Source: Azospirillum thiophilum (lineage in GTDB: Bacteria > Pseudomonadota > Alphaproteobacteria > Azospirillales > Azospirillaceae). Taken from it: a DNA stretch of 64,000 nucleotides. Shown piece by piece: positions 44,493-52,603 of this stretch; the stretch's first letter is position 1, and every line of letters begins with the position of its first letter. The stretch lies in contig NZ_CP012404.1 in NCBI RefSeq assembly GCF_001305595.1, forward strand, positions 1-64,000, read 5' to 3'. The notes beneath the pieces were generated by a model. It had not been told where the DNA came from. It worked only from the letters and a program-made list of their open reading frames with translations, and searched no databases. Both the position numbers and the translations under genes were made by a program.

Positions 44493-45766
44493 TGCCGGGA
44501 CAGGGAACGGACGGACGGTTATCCGGGTCGCCGCTGGCCGTCGTGGTGAAGGGATACCCCCGCCTGTCGGAGACCTTCATCGCCCAGGAGCTTCTCGCCT
44601 TCCAGGAACGCGGGATCGATCTGGCGATCTGGTCGCTGCGCCATCCGACCGACACCCGCCGCCACGCCCTGCACGACCGCATCACCGCCCCGGTCCATTA
44701 CCTGCCGGAATATCTGCGCGACGAGCCGCGGCGGGTGCTGCGCGCGCTCGGCCTGCTGGTCCGCCGCCATCCGGCCCGCCTCGGGCGGACGGCGCTCACG
44801 TGGCTGCGCGACCTGATGCGCGACCGCAGCGCCAACCGGGTGCGCCGCTTCGGGCAGGCGCTGGTCCTGGCGGCGGAGCTGCCGGCCGGCACCCCGTTCA
44901 TCTACGCCCATTTCCTGCACACGCCGGCCTCGGTCGGGCGCTATGCCGCGGCGATCCGCGGCATCGGCTGGGGCTTCTCCGCCCATGCCAAGGACATCTG
45001 GACCACGCCGGAGTGGGAGAAGCGCGAGAAGCTGGCCGACGCCCGCTTCGGCGCCACCTGCACCGCGGTCGGGGCGGCCCATCTGCGCGGGCTGGCGGCG
45101 GAGCCGGGGCGCATCGACCTCGTCTATCACGGCCTCGACCTCGGCCGCTTCCCGGCCCCGCCCGACCGGACGGCCGCAGCAGTGCCGCAGGACGGCACCG
45201 CCCCCGACCGCGCGGTGGAAATCCTGTCGGTCGGCCGGCTGGTGGAGAAGAAGGGCTACGACCGGCTGCTCGACGCGCTGGCGATGCTGCCGGACGGCCT
45301 GCACTGGCGGCTGGTCCATATCGGCTCGGGCGACCTCAAGCAGGCCCTGCGCGCCCAGGCCGAACGGCTGGGGCTGACGGAGCGCATCGACTGGCGCGGC
45401 TCGCAGGACCAGGCGGCGGTGATCGCGGCGCTGCGGCGGGCCGACCTGTTCGTGCTGACCAGCGTGGTGGCCGGCGACGGCGACCGCGACGGGCTGCCCA
45501 ACGTGCTGATGGAGGCGGCGAGCCAGCGCCTCGCCATCCTGTCGACCGCGGTGGCGGCGATCCCCGAATTCATCGCCGACGGCGTGCACGGCCTGCTGAC
45601 CGACGGCAGCCCGCCCGCCGTCGCCGCCGGCCTCGAACGGCTGGCCGCCGACCCGGCGCTGCGCCGGCGCCTGGGCGACGCCGCCTATGACCGGCTGCGC
45701 GCCGAATTCGGCATGACCGCCGGCATCGACCGTCTGGTCCGCCGGCTGGAGGAGGCCGCGGCGTGA
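44489..45766 (+). CDS. GT4-family glycosyltransferase
   Basis: A 425-residue GT-B glycosyltransferase. The C-terminal Glycos_transf_1 domain includes ILSVGRLVEKKGYDRLLDAL and the E-x7-E region near DRDGLPNVLMEAASQRLAIL. The N-terminus is VVVKGYPRLSETFIAQELLAF, a start typical of colanic-acid/exopolysaccharide transferases (WcaL/AmsK-like). It overlaps the genes on both sides by 4 bp. Two adjacent ATGs (44489, 44492) are possible. It is predicted to add a sugar to a lipid-linked or other glycan. Confidence 0.9.
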   Translation: MMPGQGTDGRLSGSPLAVVVKGYPRLSETFIAQELLAFQERGIDLAIWSLRHPTDTRRHALHDRITAPVHYLPEYLRDEPRRVLRALGLLVRRHPARLGRTALTWLRDLMRDRSANRVRRFGQALVLAAELPAGTPFIYAHFLHTPASVGRYAAAIRGIGWGFSAHAKDIWTTPEWEKREKLADARFGATCTAVGAAHLRGLAAEPGRIDLVYHGLDLGRFPAPPDRTAAAVPQDGTAPDRAVEILSVGRLVEKKGYDRLLDALAMLPDGLHWRLVHIGSGDLKQALRAQAERLGLTERIDWRGSQDQAAVIAALRRADLFVLTSVVAGDGDRDGLPNVLMEAASQRLAILSTAVAAIPEFIADGVHGLLTDGSPPAVAAGLERLAADPALRRRLGDAAYDRLRAEFGMTAGIDRLVRRLEEAAA

Positions 45767-46899
45767 CCGGTTCCCCTCAGTCCTCCATCGCCTCCCCCGT
45801 CGCCTTCTATGCCCCGCTGAAGCCGATCGACCATCCGGTTCCCTCCGGCGACCGCCAGATGGCGCGGCTGCTCCTGCGCGCGCTGGAGCGGGCGGGCGCC
45901 GCCGTGGAGGTCGCGAGCGGCCTGCGCGTCTATGACGGCACCGGCGACGCGGTGATCCAGGCCAGCCTGAAGGTCGCCGCCGGGGTCGAACGCGACCGGC
46001 TGCGGGCGCTCTATGCCGCCGATCCGGCGCGGCGCCCGGCGCTGTGGCTCAGCTACCATGTCTATTACAAGGCGCCCGACCTGATCGGGCCGGCGATGGC
46101 GCGCACGCTCGGCATCCCCTATGTGGTGGTGGAGGCGACCCGCGCCCGCAAGCGGCTGACCGGCCCCTGGGCCGGCTTCGCCGCCGCCGCCGAGGCGGCC
46201 GTCGAGGCGGCCGACCTCGTGCTCTGCGTCAGCGCCCGCGACCGCCGGGCGGTGGAGGACTACGCCCCTCCCGGCCAGCGCGTGGCGATGCTGCCCCCCT
46301 TCCTCGACCTGCCCGCCGCGGTTCCCTCCGATCCGCCGCCGCAGCCCCGGCCCGCGCGCCTGCTGACCGTCGCCATGATGCGGCCGGGCGACAAGCTGGC
46401 CTCCTACCGGCTGCTGGCGAGCGCGCTCGCCCGGCTGGCCGACCTGCCCTGGACCCTCGACATCGTCGGCGACGGCGCCGCGGCGTGGGAGGTGGCGGCG
46501 CTGTTCGCCCCCTTCGGCGAGCGGGTGCGCCGCCACGGCGCCTGTCCGCCCGACGGGCTGGCCGGGCATTACCGCGCCGCCGACCTGATGCTGTGGCCCG
46601 GCCTGAACGAGGCCTTCGGCATGGTCTATCTGGAGGCGCAGGCCCATGGCGTCCCGGTGGTCGCGGTCGACGGCCCCGGCCCCGCCACCGTCATCCGCGA
46701 CGGCATCGGCGGACGGCTGACCGGCCCGGCGCCGGAGGCGTATGCCGCGGCGGTGGCCGACCTGCTGGCCGACCCGGCAACCCTGTCGACGCTGCGCGGT
46801 ACGGCCCGCGCCTATGTCGAGGCGCATCACGGCCTGGGCACGGCGGCGGAGCGGCTGCGCGCCCTGCTGTCCGGCCTGACGGTCGCGGCCGCAGCATGA
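45763..46899 (+). CDS. Glycosyltransferase (GT4-like)
   Basis: A 378-residue protein starting with GTG inside a GTGA overlap at 45763-45766. The C-terminal half has the GT4 pattern: LLTVAMMRPGDKLASYRLL, LDIVGDG, ADLMLWPGLNEAFGMVYLEA with two conserved Glu, and HGVPVVAVDGPGPATV. The N-terminal half begins VAFYAPLKPIDHPVPSGDRQMARLL, a start seen in a set of uncharacterised proteobacterial glycosyltransferases. It is the third transferase of the cluster. Substrate unknown. Confidence 0.85.
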   Translation: MTGSPQSSIASPVAFYAPLKPIDHPVPSGDRQMARLLLRALERAGAAVEVASGLRVYDGTGDAVIQASLKVAAGVERDRLRALYAADPARRPALWLSYHVYYKAPDLIGPAMARTLGIPYVVVEATRARKRLTGPWAGFAAAAEAAVEAADLVLCVSARDRRAVEDYAPPGQRVAMLPPFLDLPAAVPSDPPPQPRPARLLTVAMMRPGDKLASYRLLASALARLADLPWTLDIVGDGAAAWEVAALFAPFGERVRRHGACPPDGLAGHYRAADLMLWPGLNEAFGMVYLEAQAHGVPVVAVDGPGPATVIRDGIGGRLTGPAPEAYAAAVADLLADPATLSTLRGTARAYVEAHHGLGTAAERLRALLSGLTVAAAA

Positions 46900-47522
46900 T
46901 CCGGCTGGCCTTCCTGCGCCATGGCGTCACCGGCTGGAACCGGGAAGGGCGCATCCAGGGCCGCACCGACATCCCGCTCGACGCGGAGGGCCGCGACCGT
47001 CTCGACCGCCTCGCCCTGCCGGAGGCGTGGCGCGACGCCGTCCTCCATGCCAGCCCGCTGTCGCGCGCGGTGGAGACGGCGCGGCGGCTCGGCGGCGGAC
47101 GCCCGGTGCGCACCGACGCCCGGCTGATCGAGATGGATTGGGGCGCCTGGGAGGGCCGGCACGGCGCCGCGCTGCGCGCCGATCCGGCCAGCGGCTACCG
47201 CGACATCGAGCAATGGGGCTGGGACTTCCGCCCGCCCGGCGGCGAGAGCCCGGCCGACCTGCGCGACCGCCTGACCGGCTGGCTGAAGGAGCTGGCGAGC
47301 GAGCGGGCCGGGGAGGGGGCAGGGGAGGGGGCCGGCGCGCATCTGGTCGTCAGCCATATCGGCGTGATGCGGGTGGCGCTGGCGCTCGCCTGGAGCTGGG
47401 ACTTCCGCGGCCCGCCGCCGGTGCCGGTCAAGCGCGAGCGGCTGTATGCGATGACGCTCGCCGCCGACGGCACCCTGCGGCCGGCCGGCGAGCGGACCGG
47501 GGAACGCCTGCCATGCCTCTGA
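46896..47522 (+). CDS. Histidine phosphatase (phosphoglycerate-mutase-like)
   Basis: A 208-residue protein of the histidine phosphatase superfamily. The catalytic RHG motif is in LAFLRHGVTGWNREGRIQGR; the second His is in LVVSHIGVMR, and Glu is in LIEMDWGAWEG. It overlaps the previous gene by 4 bp and the next by 10 bp. Set between glycosyltransferases, it may remove a phosphate from a sugar or glycan intermediate. There is no sign it is a glycolytic mutase. Confidence 0.9.
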   Translation: MIRLAFLRHGVTGWNREGRIQGRTDIPLDAEGRDRLDRLALPEAWRDAVLHASPLSRAVETARRLGGGRPVRTDARLIEMDWGAWEGRHGAALRADPASGYRDIEQWGWDFRPPGGESPADLRDRLTGWLKELASERAGEGAGEGAGAHLVVSHIGVMRVALALAWSWDFRGPPPVPVKRERLYAMTLAADGTLRPAGERTGERLPCL

Positions 47523-48715
47523 TGCCCGCACGTCTCATGCCCAATCGTCTCATGCCCAATCGTCTCATGATCGTCGTCACCCATCTGCTGGGCACCGGCC
47601 ATCTCAGCCGCGCGCTCGCGCTGGCCGAGGCCTTCGCCGGTCGCGGCTGGAGCGTCGACGTCGTCAGCGGCGGACGCCCGGCCCCCCATCTCGGCAGCGG
47701 GGGGGCGACCCTGCACCAGCTGCCACCGCTGGCGAGCGACGGGGCCGACTTCGCCACGCTGCTCGCGGCCGACGGCAGCCCGGCCGATGCCGGCACCTTC
47801 GCGGCGCGGCGGGCGATGCTGACCGGCCTGTTCGACCGGCTGCGTCCCGACGTGCTGATCACCGAACTGTTCCCCTTCGGCCGCCGCGCGCTCGCCGCCG
47901 AGTTCGACGCCCTGCTGGAGCGCGCCCGCGCGCAAACCCGCCCGCCGCTCACATTGGCGTCGGTGCGCGACATCCTGGCTCCGCCCTCCAAGCCGGCGCG
48001 GGTGGCGGAGACGGAAGGGCGGCTGGCGCGCTTCTACGACGGGGTGCTGGTCCATTCCGACCCCGCCGTCGTGCCGCTGGAGGACAGCTGGCCGCTGACC
48101 CCGGCGATGCGGCCGCTGCTGCGCTACACCGGCTTCGTCGTCCCGCCGCCGCCGGCAGCGGACGGCGGCACGGACGGGCAGGGCGAGATCCTGGTCACTG
48201 CCGGCGGCGGGCCGGTCGGCCGCCCGCTGTTCGAGGCCGCCGCCCGCTGCGCCGCCTCCGGCGCGCTTCCCCATCGCTGGCGCCTGCTGGTGGCGAAGGA
48301 CGATTGGGCGGGTGACGGGGCGCCGGCCGCCCGGCTGCGCGCGATGGCGCCGCCCGGCCGGCTGGTGGTGGAGCCGGTGCGTCCCGACTTCCGCGCCCTG
48401 CTGGGCCGCGCCGCCGCCGCGGTCGGGCGCTGCGGCTACAACACCGCGCTCGACTGCCTCACCGTCGGCGTCCCCAGCGTCTTCTGTCCCTTCGAGGACG
48501 GCAAGGAGGTCGAACAGACCATGCGCGCCGCCATCCTGGCCCGCCGCCCCGGCATCGCCATGCTGCGCGAGGCGGAGCTGACGCCCGACAGCCTCGCCCG
48601 CGCCCTGGCCTCCGTCCTCGGCCGGCGCATCCCGCCGCTCGATCCGGCGTCGCTGGCCGGCGCGGCGCGCAGCGTCGGGATCGTCGAAACCCTGCTGGCG
48701 GAGAAACGCCGATGA
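47513..48715 (+). CDS. Second MurG-like (GT28-type) glycosyltransferase
   Basis: A 400-residue GT-B protein. The core starts IVVTHLLGTGHLSRALALAE, and the C-terminal domain begins ILVTAGGGPVGRPLFEAA with RCGYNTALDCL as the nucleotide-sugar loop, similar to the first gene of the cluster. Four or five in-frame ATGs occur in the first 19 codons because of a 15-bp repeat; the conserved part begins at the ATG at 47567. The start at 47513 is used because of a GGGGAA site. The stop overlaps the next gene (ATGA at 48712-48715). Confidence 0.85.
   Translation: MPLMPARLMPNRLMPNRLMIVVTHLLGTGHLSRALALAEAFAGRGWSVDVVSGGRPAPHLGSGGATLHQLPPLASDGADFATLLAADGSPADAGTFAARRAMLTGLFDRLRPDVLITELFPFGRRALAAEFDALLERARAQTRPPLTLASVRDILAPPSKPARVAETEGRLARFYDGVLVHSDPAVVPLEDSWPLTPAMRPLLRYTGFVVPPPPAADGGTDGQGEILVTAGGGPVGRPLFEAAARCAASGALPHRWRLLVAKDDWAGDGAPAARLRAMAPPGRLVVEPVRPDFRALLGRAAAAVGRCGYNTALDCLTVGVPSVFCPFEDGKEVEQTMRAAILARRPGIAMLREAELTPDSLARALASVLGRRIPPLDPASLAGAARSVGIVETLLAEKRR
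47531..47569 (+). repeat. 15-bp tandem repeat spanning alternative start codons
   Basis: CGTCTCATGCCCAAT occurs at 47531-47545 and 47546-47560, with a partial third copy to 47569. Each copy contains an in-frame ATG, giving MPNRL-type repeats at the protein N-terminus. It is similar in size and effect to the repeat at 41714. Confidence 0.9.
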
Positions 48716-49506
48716 CCGGTTGGAGCGAGAACGGCTGGAGCGCGGTCGAGGACGAGCTGGCGCGCTGGAGCGGCCTCGGCCGGCGCTGCGCGCTGTGGCT
48801 GCGCGACGACGACGCGGTTGCCGCCGGGCCGGCGCTCGACCGGCTGCTGTCCCGCACGGCCGGGGCCGGCATCCCGCTCGGCCTCGCCGTCATCCCGGCC
48901 GATGCGCAGCCGTCGCTGGCCGGGGCGCTGGCCGGGGCGCTGGCCGGCAGCATGCACGTCACCCCGCTGGTCCATGGCTGGTCCCATGCCGACCATGCCG
49001 CTCCCGGCGCCAAGAAGTGCGAGTTCGGCCCCGAACGCCCCGCCGCGGTCCGCCGGGACGACGCCGAACGCGGCCTGCACGCCTTGCGCGCCCTGTTCGG
49101 CGAGCGGCTGCTGCCGCTGTTCGTGCCGCCCTGGAACCGCATGGCCGCCGACATGCCCGCCCTGCTGGCCGCCGCCGGCTATCATGCCGTGTCGGGCTTC
49201 GGCCCGGCGCCGCGCCGGCGCGACGGCCTCGCCTGGGTCAACACCCACCTGGATCTGATCGACTGGCGCGGCGGCCGCTCGGCGGTGGCGCCGGACGCGC
49301 TGCTCGCCGGCCTGCTGCGCGAGCTGCGCGACAGGCGGGAGGGCCGGCGGGACGCGCTGCGCGACCCGGACGAGCCCATCGGCCTGCTGAGCCATCACCG
49401 CGTCCACGATGCGGCGATCTGGGATCTGCTGGACCGCCTGCTCGACCGTCTCGCCGGCCATTCGGCCTTGGTCTGGCCGTCCATCGCCGACCTCTCCCGG
49501 ACCTGA
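48712..49506 (+). CDS. Polysaccharide deacetylase-like protein
   Basis: A 264-residue protein with NodB-like motifs: CALWLRDDDAVAAGP (catalytic Asp/metal Asp) and VHGWSHADH (metal His pair), then FVPPWNRMAADM (motif 3, P-W-N-R). This matches carbohydrate-esterase-4-like proteins found in exopolysaccharide clusters. No signal peptide is seen, so it may act in the cytoplasm on a lipid-linked intermediate. Last of six genes linked by overlapping stops and starts. Confidence 0.85.
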   Translation: MTGWSENGWSAVEDELARWSGLGRRCALWLRDDDAVAAGPALDRLLSRTAGAGIPLGLAVIPADAQPSLAGALAGALAGSMHVTPLVHGWSHADHAAPGAKKCEFGPERPAAVRRDDAERGLHALRALFGERLLPLFVPPWNRMAADMPALLAAAGYHAVSGFGPAPRRRDGLAWVNTHLDLIDWRGGRSAVAPDALLAGLLRELRDRREGRRDALRDPDEPIGLLSHHRVHDAAIWDLLDRLLDRLAGHSALVWPSIADLSRT

Positions 49507-49544
49507 TCGGGGAATCGGGGAGCAGCGGACCCCTGCGGCGACGA

Positions 49545-50450
49545 TCAAGCCGCCGCGGTCGTTGAAGCGGCGAATTTCCTGGCAAGGTCAATGAATGCCT
49601 TGAACGCGGCGGACGAGTGTCGCCGGCTGGGATAGTAGAGGCAAAGCTGTTCCAGTGGCGGAGTCCAGTCTTCGAGGATGCGAACCAGGCGGCCGGCGGC
49701 AAGGTCGCCTTGAACGTCGGACTCCATGAAGAATCCGATCCCCACATCCTCCAGCACCGCCATGCGGGCGAGGCTGGCCTCGTCCAGGGTGATCGGGCCG
49801 TCCACGTCGATCTGGACCGGCTGTCCACCCTTCTCGAACTGCCAGCGGAAAAGCGCTCCATTGGGCAGCCTTACGCGGATGCACGGATGGGAAAGCAGGT
49901 CGGAGGGCGATCTCGGCCGGTCCCTGGTCCGGAAATAGCCCGGTGATGCAACCACCGCATACCGGCGGCGCGGACCGAGCTGCACCGCGATCATGTCGCT
50001 GGGGACGAGGTCCGCGGTGCGGATGCCGAGATCGAAGCCGTCCGCGACGATGTCGACGAGCCGGCCCTCGGTGACGAGGTCGACATGGACCTGCGGATAG
50101 AGCCGCAGGAACTGGAGCAGGAGCGGAAGGATCTCACGCGCGGCCGCGGCAAAGCCATTGATGCGCAAGACGCCCGATGGCGTGTCCTGCTGCGACCGGG
50201 CGGTTTCCATCGCCTCATGGATGTCCTGGAGCGCCGGGCCGATTCTGTCCACGAACTGCCGCCCGGCGTCGGTCAGGGAGACGCTGCGGGTCGTGCGATT
50301 GAACAGGCGGACCCCAAGCTCCCGCTCCAGCTTGCCGATCGCGTTGCTGAGCGCCGTGGTCGACATGCCGAGTTCCAGCGCAGCCGCGCGGAAGGATCCA
50401 CGGCGCATGATGGCGACCACCGAATCCAGCTCGATCAATCCATTGCGCAT
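49545..50450 (-). CDS. LysR-family transcriptional regulator
   Basis: A 301-residue LysR protein. The N-terminal helix-turn-helix is [39 protein letters not shown]. The effector domain has [19 protein letters not shown], typical of the large subgroup with PA0477/DmlR-like members. It is convergent with the polysaccharide deacetylase and divergent from the small SnoaL-like gene at 50603, which may be its target. Confidence 0.88.
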   Translation of the reverse strand: MRNGLIELDSVVAIMRRGSFRAAALELGMSTTALSNAIGKLERELGVRLFNRTTRSVSLTDAGRQFVDRIGPALQDIHEAMETARSQQDTPSGVLRINGFAAAAREILPLLLQFLRLYPQVHVDLVTEGRLVDIVADGFDLGIRTADLVPSDMIAVQLGPRRRYAVVASPGYFRTRDRPRSPSDLLSHPCIRVRLPNGALFRWQFEKGGQPVQIDVDGPITLDEASLARMAVLEDVGIGFFMESDVQGDLAAGRLVRILEDWTPPLEQLCLYYPSRRHSSAAFKAFIDLARKFAASTTAAA

Positions 50451-50602
50451 GATTGTCCCGATTGTCGTGACGGTACATCCCGGTTTATCCCGGTTATGCC
50501 GATACGGGTCCAGTCGTAATCTGTCAGGACATCAGGTCGGGATGGACGGCGCCACAGCTTCGGAAGGCTCTTGGTGCCGTCTTCTCCGGACAGGGCCGAA
50601 AG

Positions 50603-50950
50603 ATGACGACGGAGATGACCATGACCATCGAACTGCCCGGTGCGATTGCCGGCTATTTCGCTGCCGACGCAACCAGGGATGCCGACCGCGTTGCCCGGTG
50701 TTTCACCCGGGACGCCGTGGTGAGGGATGAAGGAAAGACACATCGCGGGCGCGACGCCATCCGGTCATGGAAGGCGGACACCTCGACCGCCTACAGCTAC
50801 ACCGTCGCCCCCTTCGCCATCGCGACCGAGGGCGGCCGAACGGTGGTGACAAGCCGCCTGGAAGGCAATTTCCCGGGCAGCCCCACGAACCTGCGCTATT
50901 TCTTCGTCCTGGATGGCGACGGGATCGCCGGGCTGGAGATCGTTCCATGA
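50603..50950 (+). CDS. SnoaL-like (NTF2-fold) small protein
   Basis: A 115-residue protein of the SnoaL-like/NTF2 fold: [40 protein letters not shown] and an [14 protein letters not shown] strand. Members bind small hydrophobic ligands or act as isomerases or cyclases; here the function is unknown. The ATG at 50603 is used; starts at 50615 or 50621 are also possible. It is divergent from the LysR gene at 50450 and convergent with the MarR gene. Confidence 0.8.
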   Translation: MTTEMTMTIELPGAIAGYFAADATRDADRVARCFTRDAVVRDEGKTHRGRDAIRSWKADTSTAYSYTVAPFAIATEGGRTVVTSRLEGNFPGSPTNLRYFFVLDGDGIAGLEIVP

Positions 50951-50975
50951 CCGGAGTCGATCGGCAGGAGGCCAA

Positions 50976-51449
50976 TCAATGTGCGTCGGGTGACGTCCAG
51001 CCGCCGATATGCGCGTAAACGGCATCCCGCAGCTGCGCGATCTCGCGGTTGAGCTTCCCCAAGGCGGCGGGCGACGCCCCCGAGGCGAGGAGCAAGGTAT
51101 CGCCCAGGCAACCCGCCCTGGAGCGCAGGGCCACCCCCTTGGCCGTCAGCGACACGATCACCTGCCTCTCGTTGGCCGGGTTGCGCGTGCGATGGATCAG
51201 TTCCGCAGCCTCGAGGCGTTTGAGCAGAGGCGTCAGCGTGCTGGATTCAAGCGCAAGCTGCTGGGCGATGTTCCCGACCGTCTGTCCGTCTTCCCGCCAC
51301 AGGATGTTGAGCACGAGATATTGCGGATAGGTGAGGCCTAGGGCGTCCAGCAGCGGCTTGTAGGCCCGCTGGATGGCGATGCCGGCCGAGTAGATCGCGA
51401 AGCAGAGCTGCTCCTCCAGCGGTACCGGCGGCTTGTCCACATCCGACAT
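50976..51449 (-). CDS. OhrR-type MarR-family regulator
   Basis: A 157-residue MarR protein. The N-terminal LEEQLCFAIYSAGIAIQRAY carries the reactive Cys of OhrR (LCFALY motif), followed by the winged helix TVGNIAQQLALESSTLTPLL. A second Cys is in RAGCLGDTLL, so a two-Cys organic-peroxide sensor is plausible. A strong AAGGGAGC site precedes the ATG. It is divergent from an alpha/beta hydrolase gene, with palindromic boxes in between. Classical OhrR regulates ohr; here the target is different. Confidence 0.88.
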   Translation of the reverse strand: MSDVDKPPVPLEEQLCFAIYSAGIAIQRAYKPLLDALGLTYPQYLVLNILWREDGQTVGNIAQQLALESSTLTPLLKRLEAAELIHRTRNPANERQVIVSLTAKGVALRSRAGCLGDTLLLASGASPAALGKLNREIAQLRDAVYAHIGGWTSPDAH

Positions 51450-51486
51450 GGGTTGCTCCCTTCGCAGTGCATCTTCCGCTGACATA

Positions 51487-51548
51487 TATCGCGATAAATT
51501 TTCCTGGACAAGAGAGCGCGCCAAGGATACAAACGATTATCGCGATAA
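51487..51548. promoter_or_regulatory. Two TATCGCGATA palindromes in the MarR/hydrolase divergent promoter
   Basis: TATCGCGATA is at 51487-51496 and in the longer perfect palindrome TTATCGCGATAA at 51537-51548, with a further half-site GTTATCGCAA at 51551-51560. The two full sites are 51 bp apart and flank both promoters. Likely operators of the OhrR-type regulator, controlling itself and the hydrolase. Confidence 0.7.
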
Positions 51549-51576
51549 CAGTTATCGCAATTGAATGGAGGAAAAC

Positions 51577-52371
51577 ATGAAGACCATGCTTCAGGCCCTG
51601 ATCCTGGCCGCTTCGGTCGTCACCCTGCCGCCGTCGGTCTCGCAGGCGCAGCCGACCGGCCAGCACGTCGATCGGGCGGCTGTCAGGAATGTCGTCCTTG
51701 TCCATGGCGCCTTTGCCGACGGATCGGGATGGCGGAAGGTCCATGAGGATCTGACCAACCGCGGATACCGGGTCACGATCGTCCAGAATCCGCTCACCTC
51801 CCTCGCGGACGATGTGGCGGCCACACGGCGCGCGCTCGACAGGCAGGATGGTCCCGCCGTCCTGGTCGGCCACAGCTGGGGCGGCACCGTCATCACCGAA
51901 GCCGGTCTCCATCCCAAGGTGCGTGGGCTGGTCTATGTGTCCGCCCTGTCGCCCGACGCCGGCGAGACCACGGCGCAGCAATATGACGGCTATACGACAC
52001 CGCCCGAATTCGTCATCGAGAAGAGCGAGGACGGCTTCGGCTTCATCAAGCCCGACAATTTCGCCGCCGGCTTCGCGGCGGATGCGACGAAGGCCGACGT
52101 CGATTTCCTGAAGGCGTCGCAGGTTCCGATCAATCTGGCGAGCTTCGGCGTGAAGCTCCAGCATGCCGCCTGGCGGACCAGGCCCAGCTGGGCGGTGATC
52201 GCGACGGAGGACAAGGCGTTCGATCAGCGGATGCTCCAGGACATGGCGAAGCGCATCGGCGCGAAGGTCACGAACGTCCCGGCCAGCCATGCCGTCTACT
52301 TCACGCAGTCAGAGGTGGTCGCGACGGTGATCGACGAGGCGGCCCAACAGTCGGGCGCGGTCTCGCCGTAG
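51577..52371 (+). CDS. Secreted alpha/beta hydrolase
   Basis: A 264-residue alpha/beta hydrolase with a signal peptide (ALILAASVVTLPPSVSQAQ). The oxyanion region is LVHGAFADGSGWR; the nucleophile elbow is GHSWGG with Ser, then an acid near EDKAF and His in ASHAVY. It resembles the EstC/salicylate-esterase-like group. The ATG at 51577 is chosen because GGAGG sits five bases upstream; a start four codons earlier is possible. It is divergent from the MarR regulator, so peroxide- or phenolic-inducible expression is likely. Confidence 0.88.
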   Translation: MKTMLQALILAASVVTLPPSVSQAQPTGQHVDRAAVRNVVLVHGAFADGSGWRKVHEDLTNRGYRVTIVQNPLTSLADDVAATRRALDRQDGPAVLVGHSWGGTVITEAGLHPKVRGLVYVSALSPDAGETTAQQYDGYTTPPEFVIEKSEDGFGFIKPDNFAAGFAADATKADVDFLKASQVPINLASFGVKLQHAAWRTRPSWAVIATEDKAFDQRMLQDMAKRIGAKVTNVPASHAVYFTQSEVVATVIDEAAQQSGAVSP

Positions 52372-52419
52372 GCACCGGCTTCGTCGGACCGTTCTCTCTG
52401 CCTGCCAAAGGGTCCATGC

Positions 52420-52595
52420 GATGAATCGTTCCGCCCCGGCTGCCGCGTGCTCCTCATCGAAGCGGGCGGCAGCGGCGGGGATGAGGCGGTGCCGAATCCG
52501 GCATCATGGCCCACGACTCTCGGCAGTCGGCGCAACCGGGAAGTCCAGGCCGAACCGAACCCGCATCCGGGCGGCCGCGCGCTTCCCGGGGGAGG
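52420..52595 (+). pseudogene. Remnant of a GMC-family oxidoreductase
   Basis: In one frame the DNA reads GCRVLLIEAGGSGGDEAVPN, then PASWPTTLGS and QAEPNPHPGGRALP, as in the N-terminal FAD-binding region of GMC (choline dehydrogenase-like) oxidoreductases. The first Rossmann part is missing and the sequence stops near 52595, just before the LysR gene end. Only about 55 residues of a 530-residue family remain. A deletion or rearrangement relic; not a functional gene. Confidence 0.65.
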
Positions 52596-52603
52596 GGGGA
52601 CGA

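Noticed and set aside
46896-47522. Phosphoglycerate mutase of glycolysis
   Set aside because: The RHG motif is shared by a broad phosphatase family; the setting among glycosyltransferases makes a glycolytic role unlikely.
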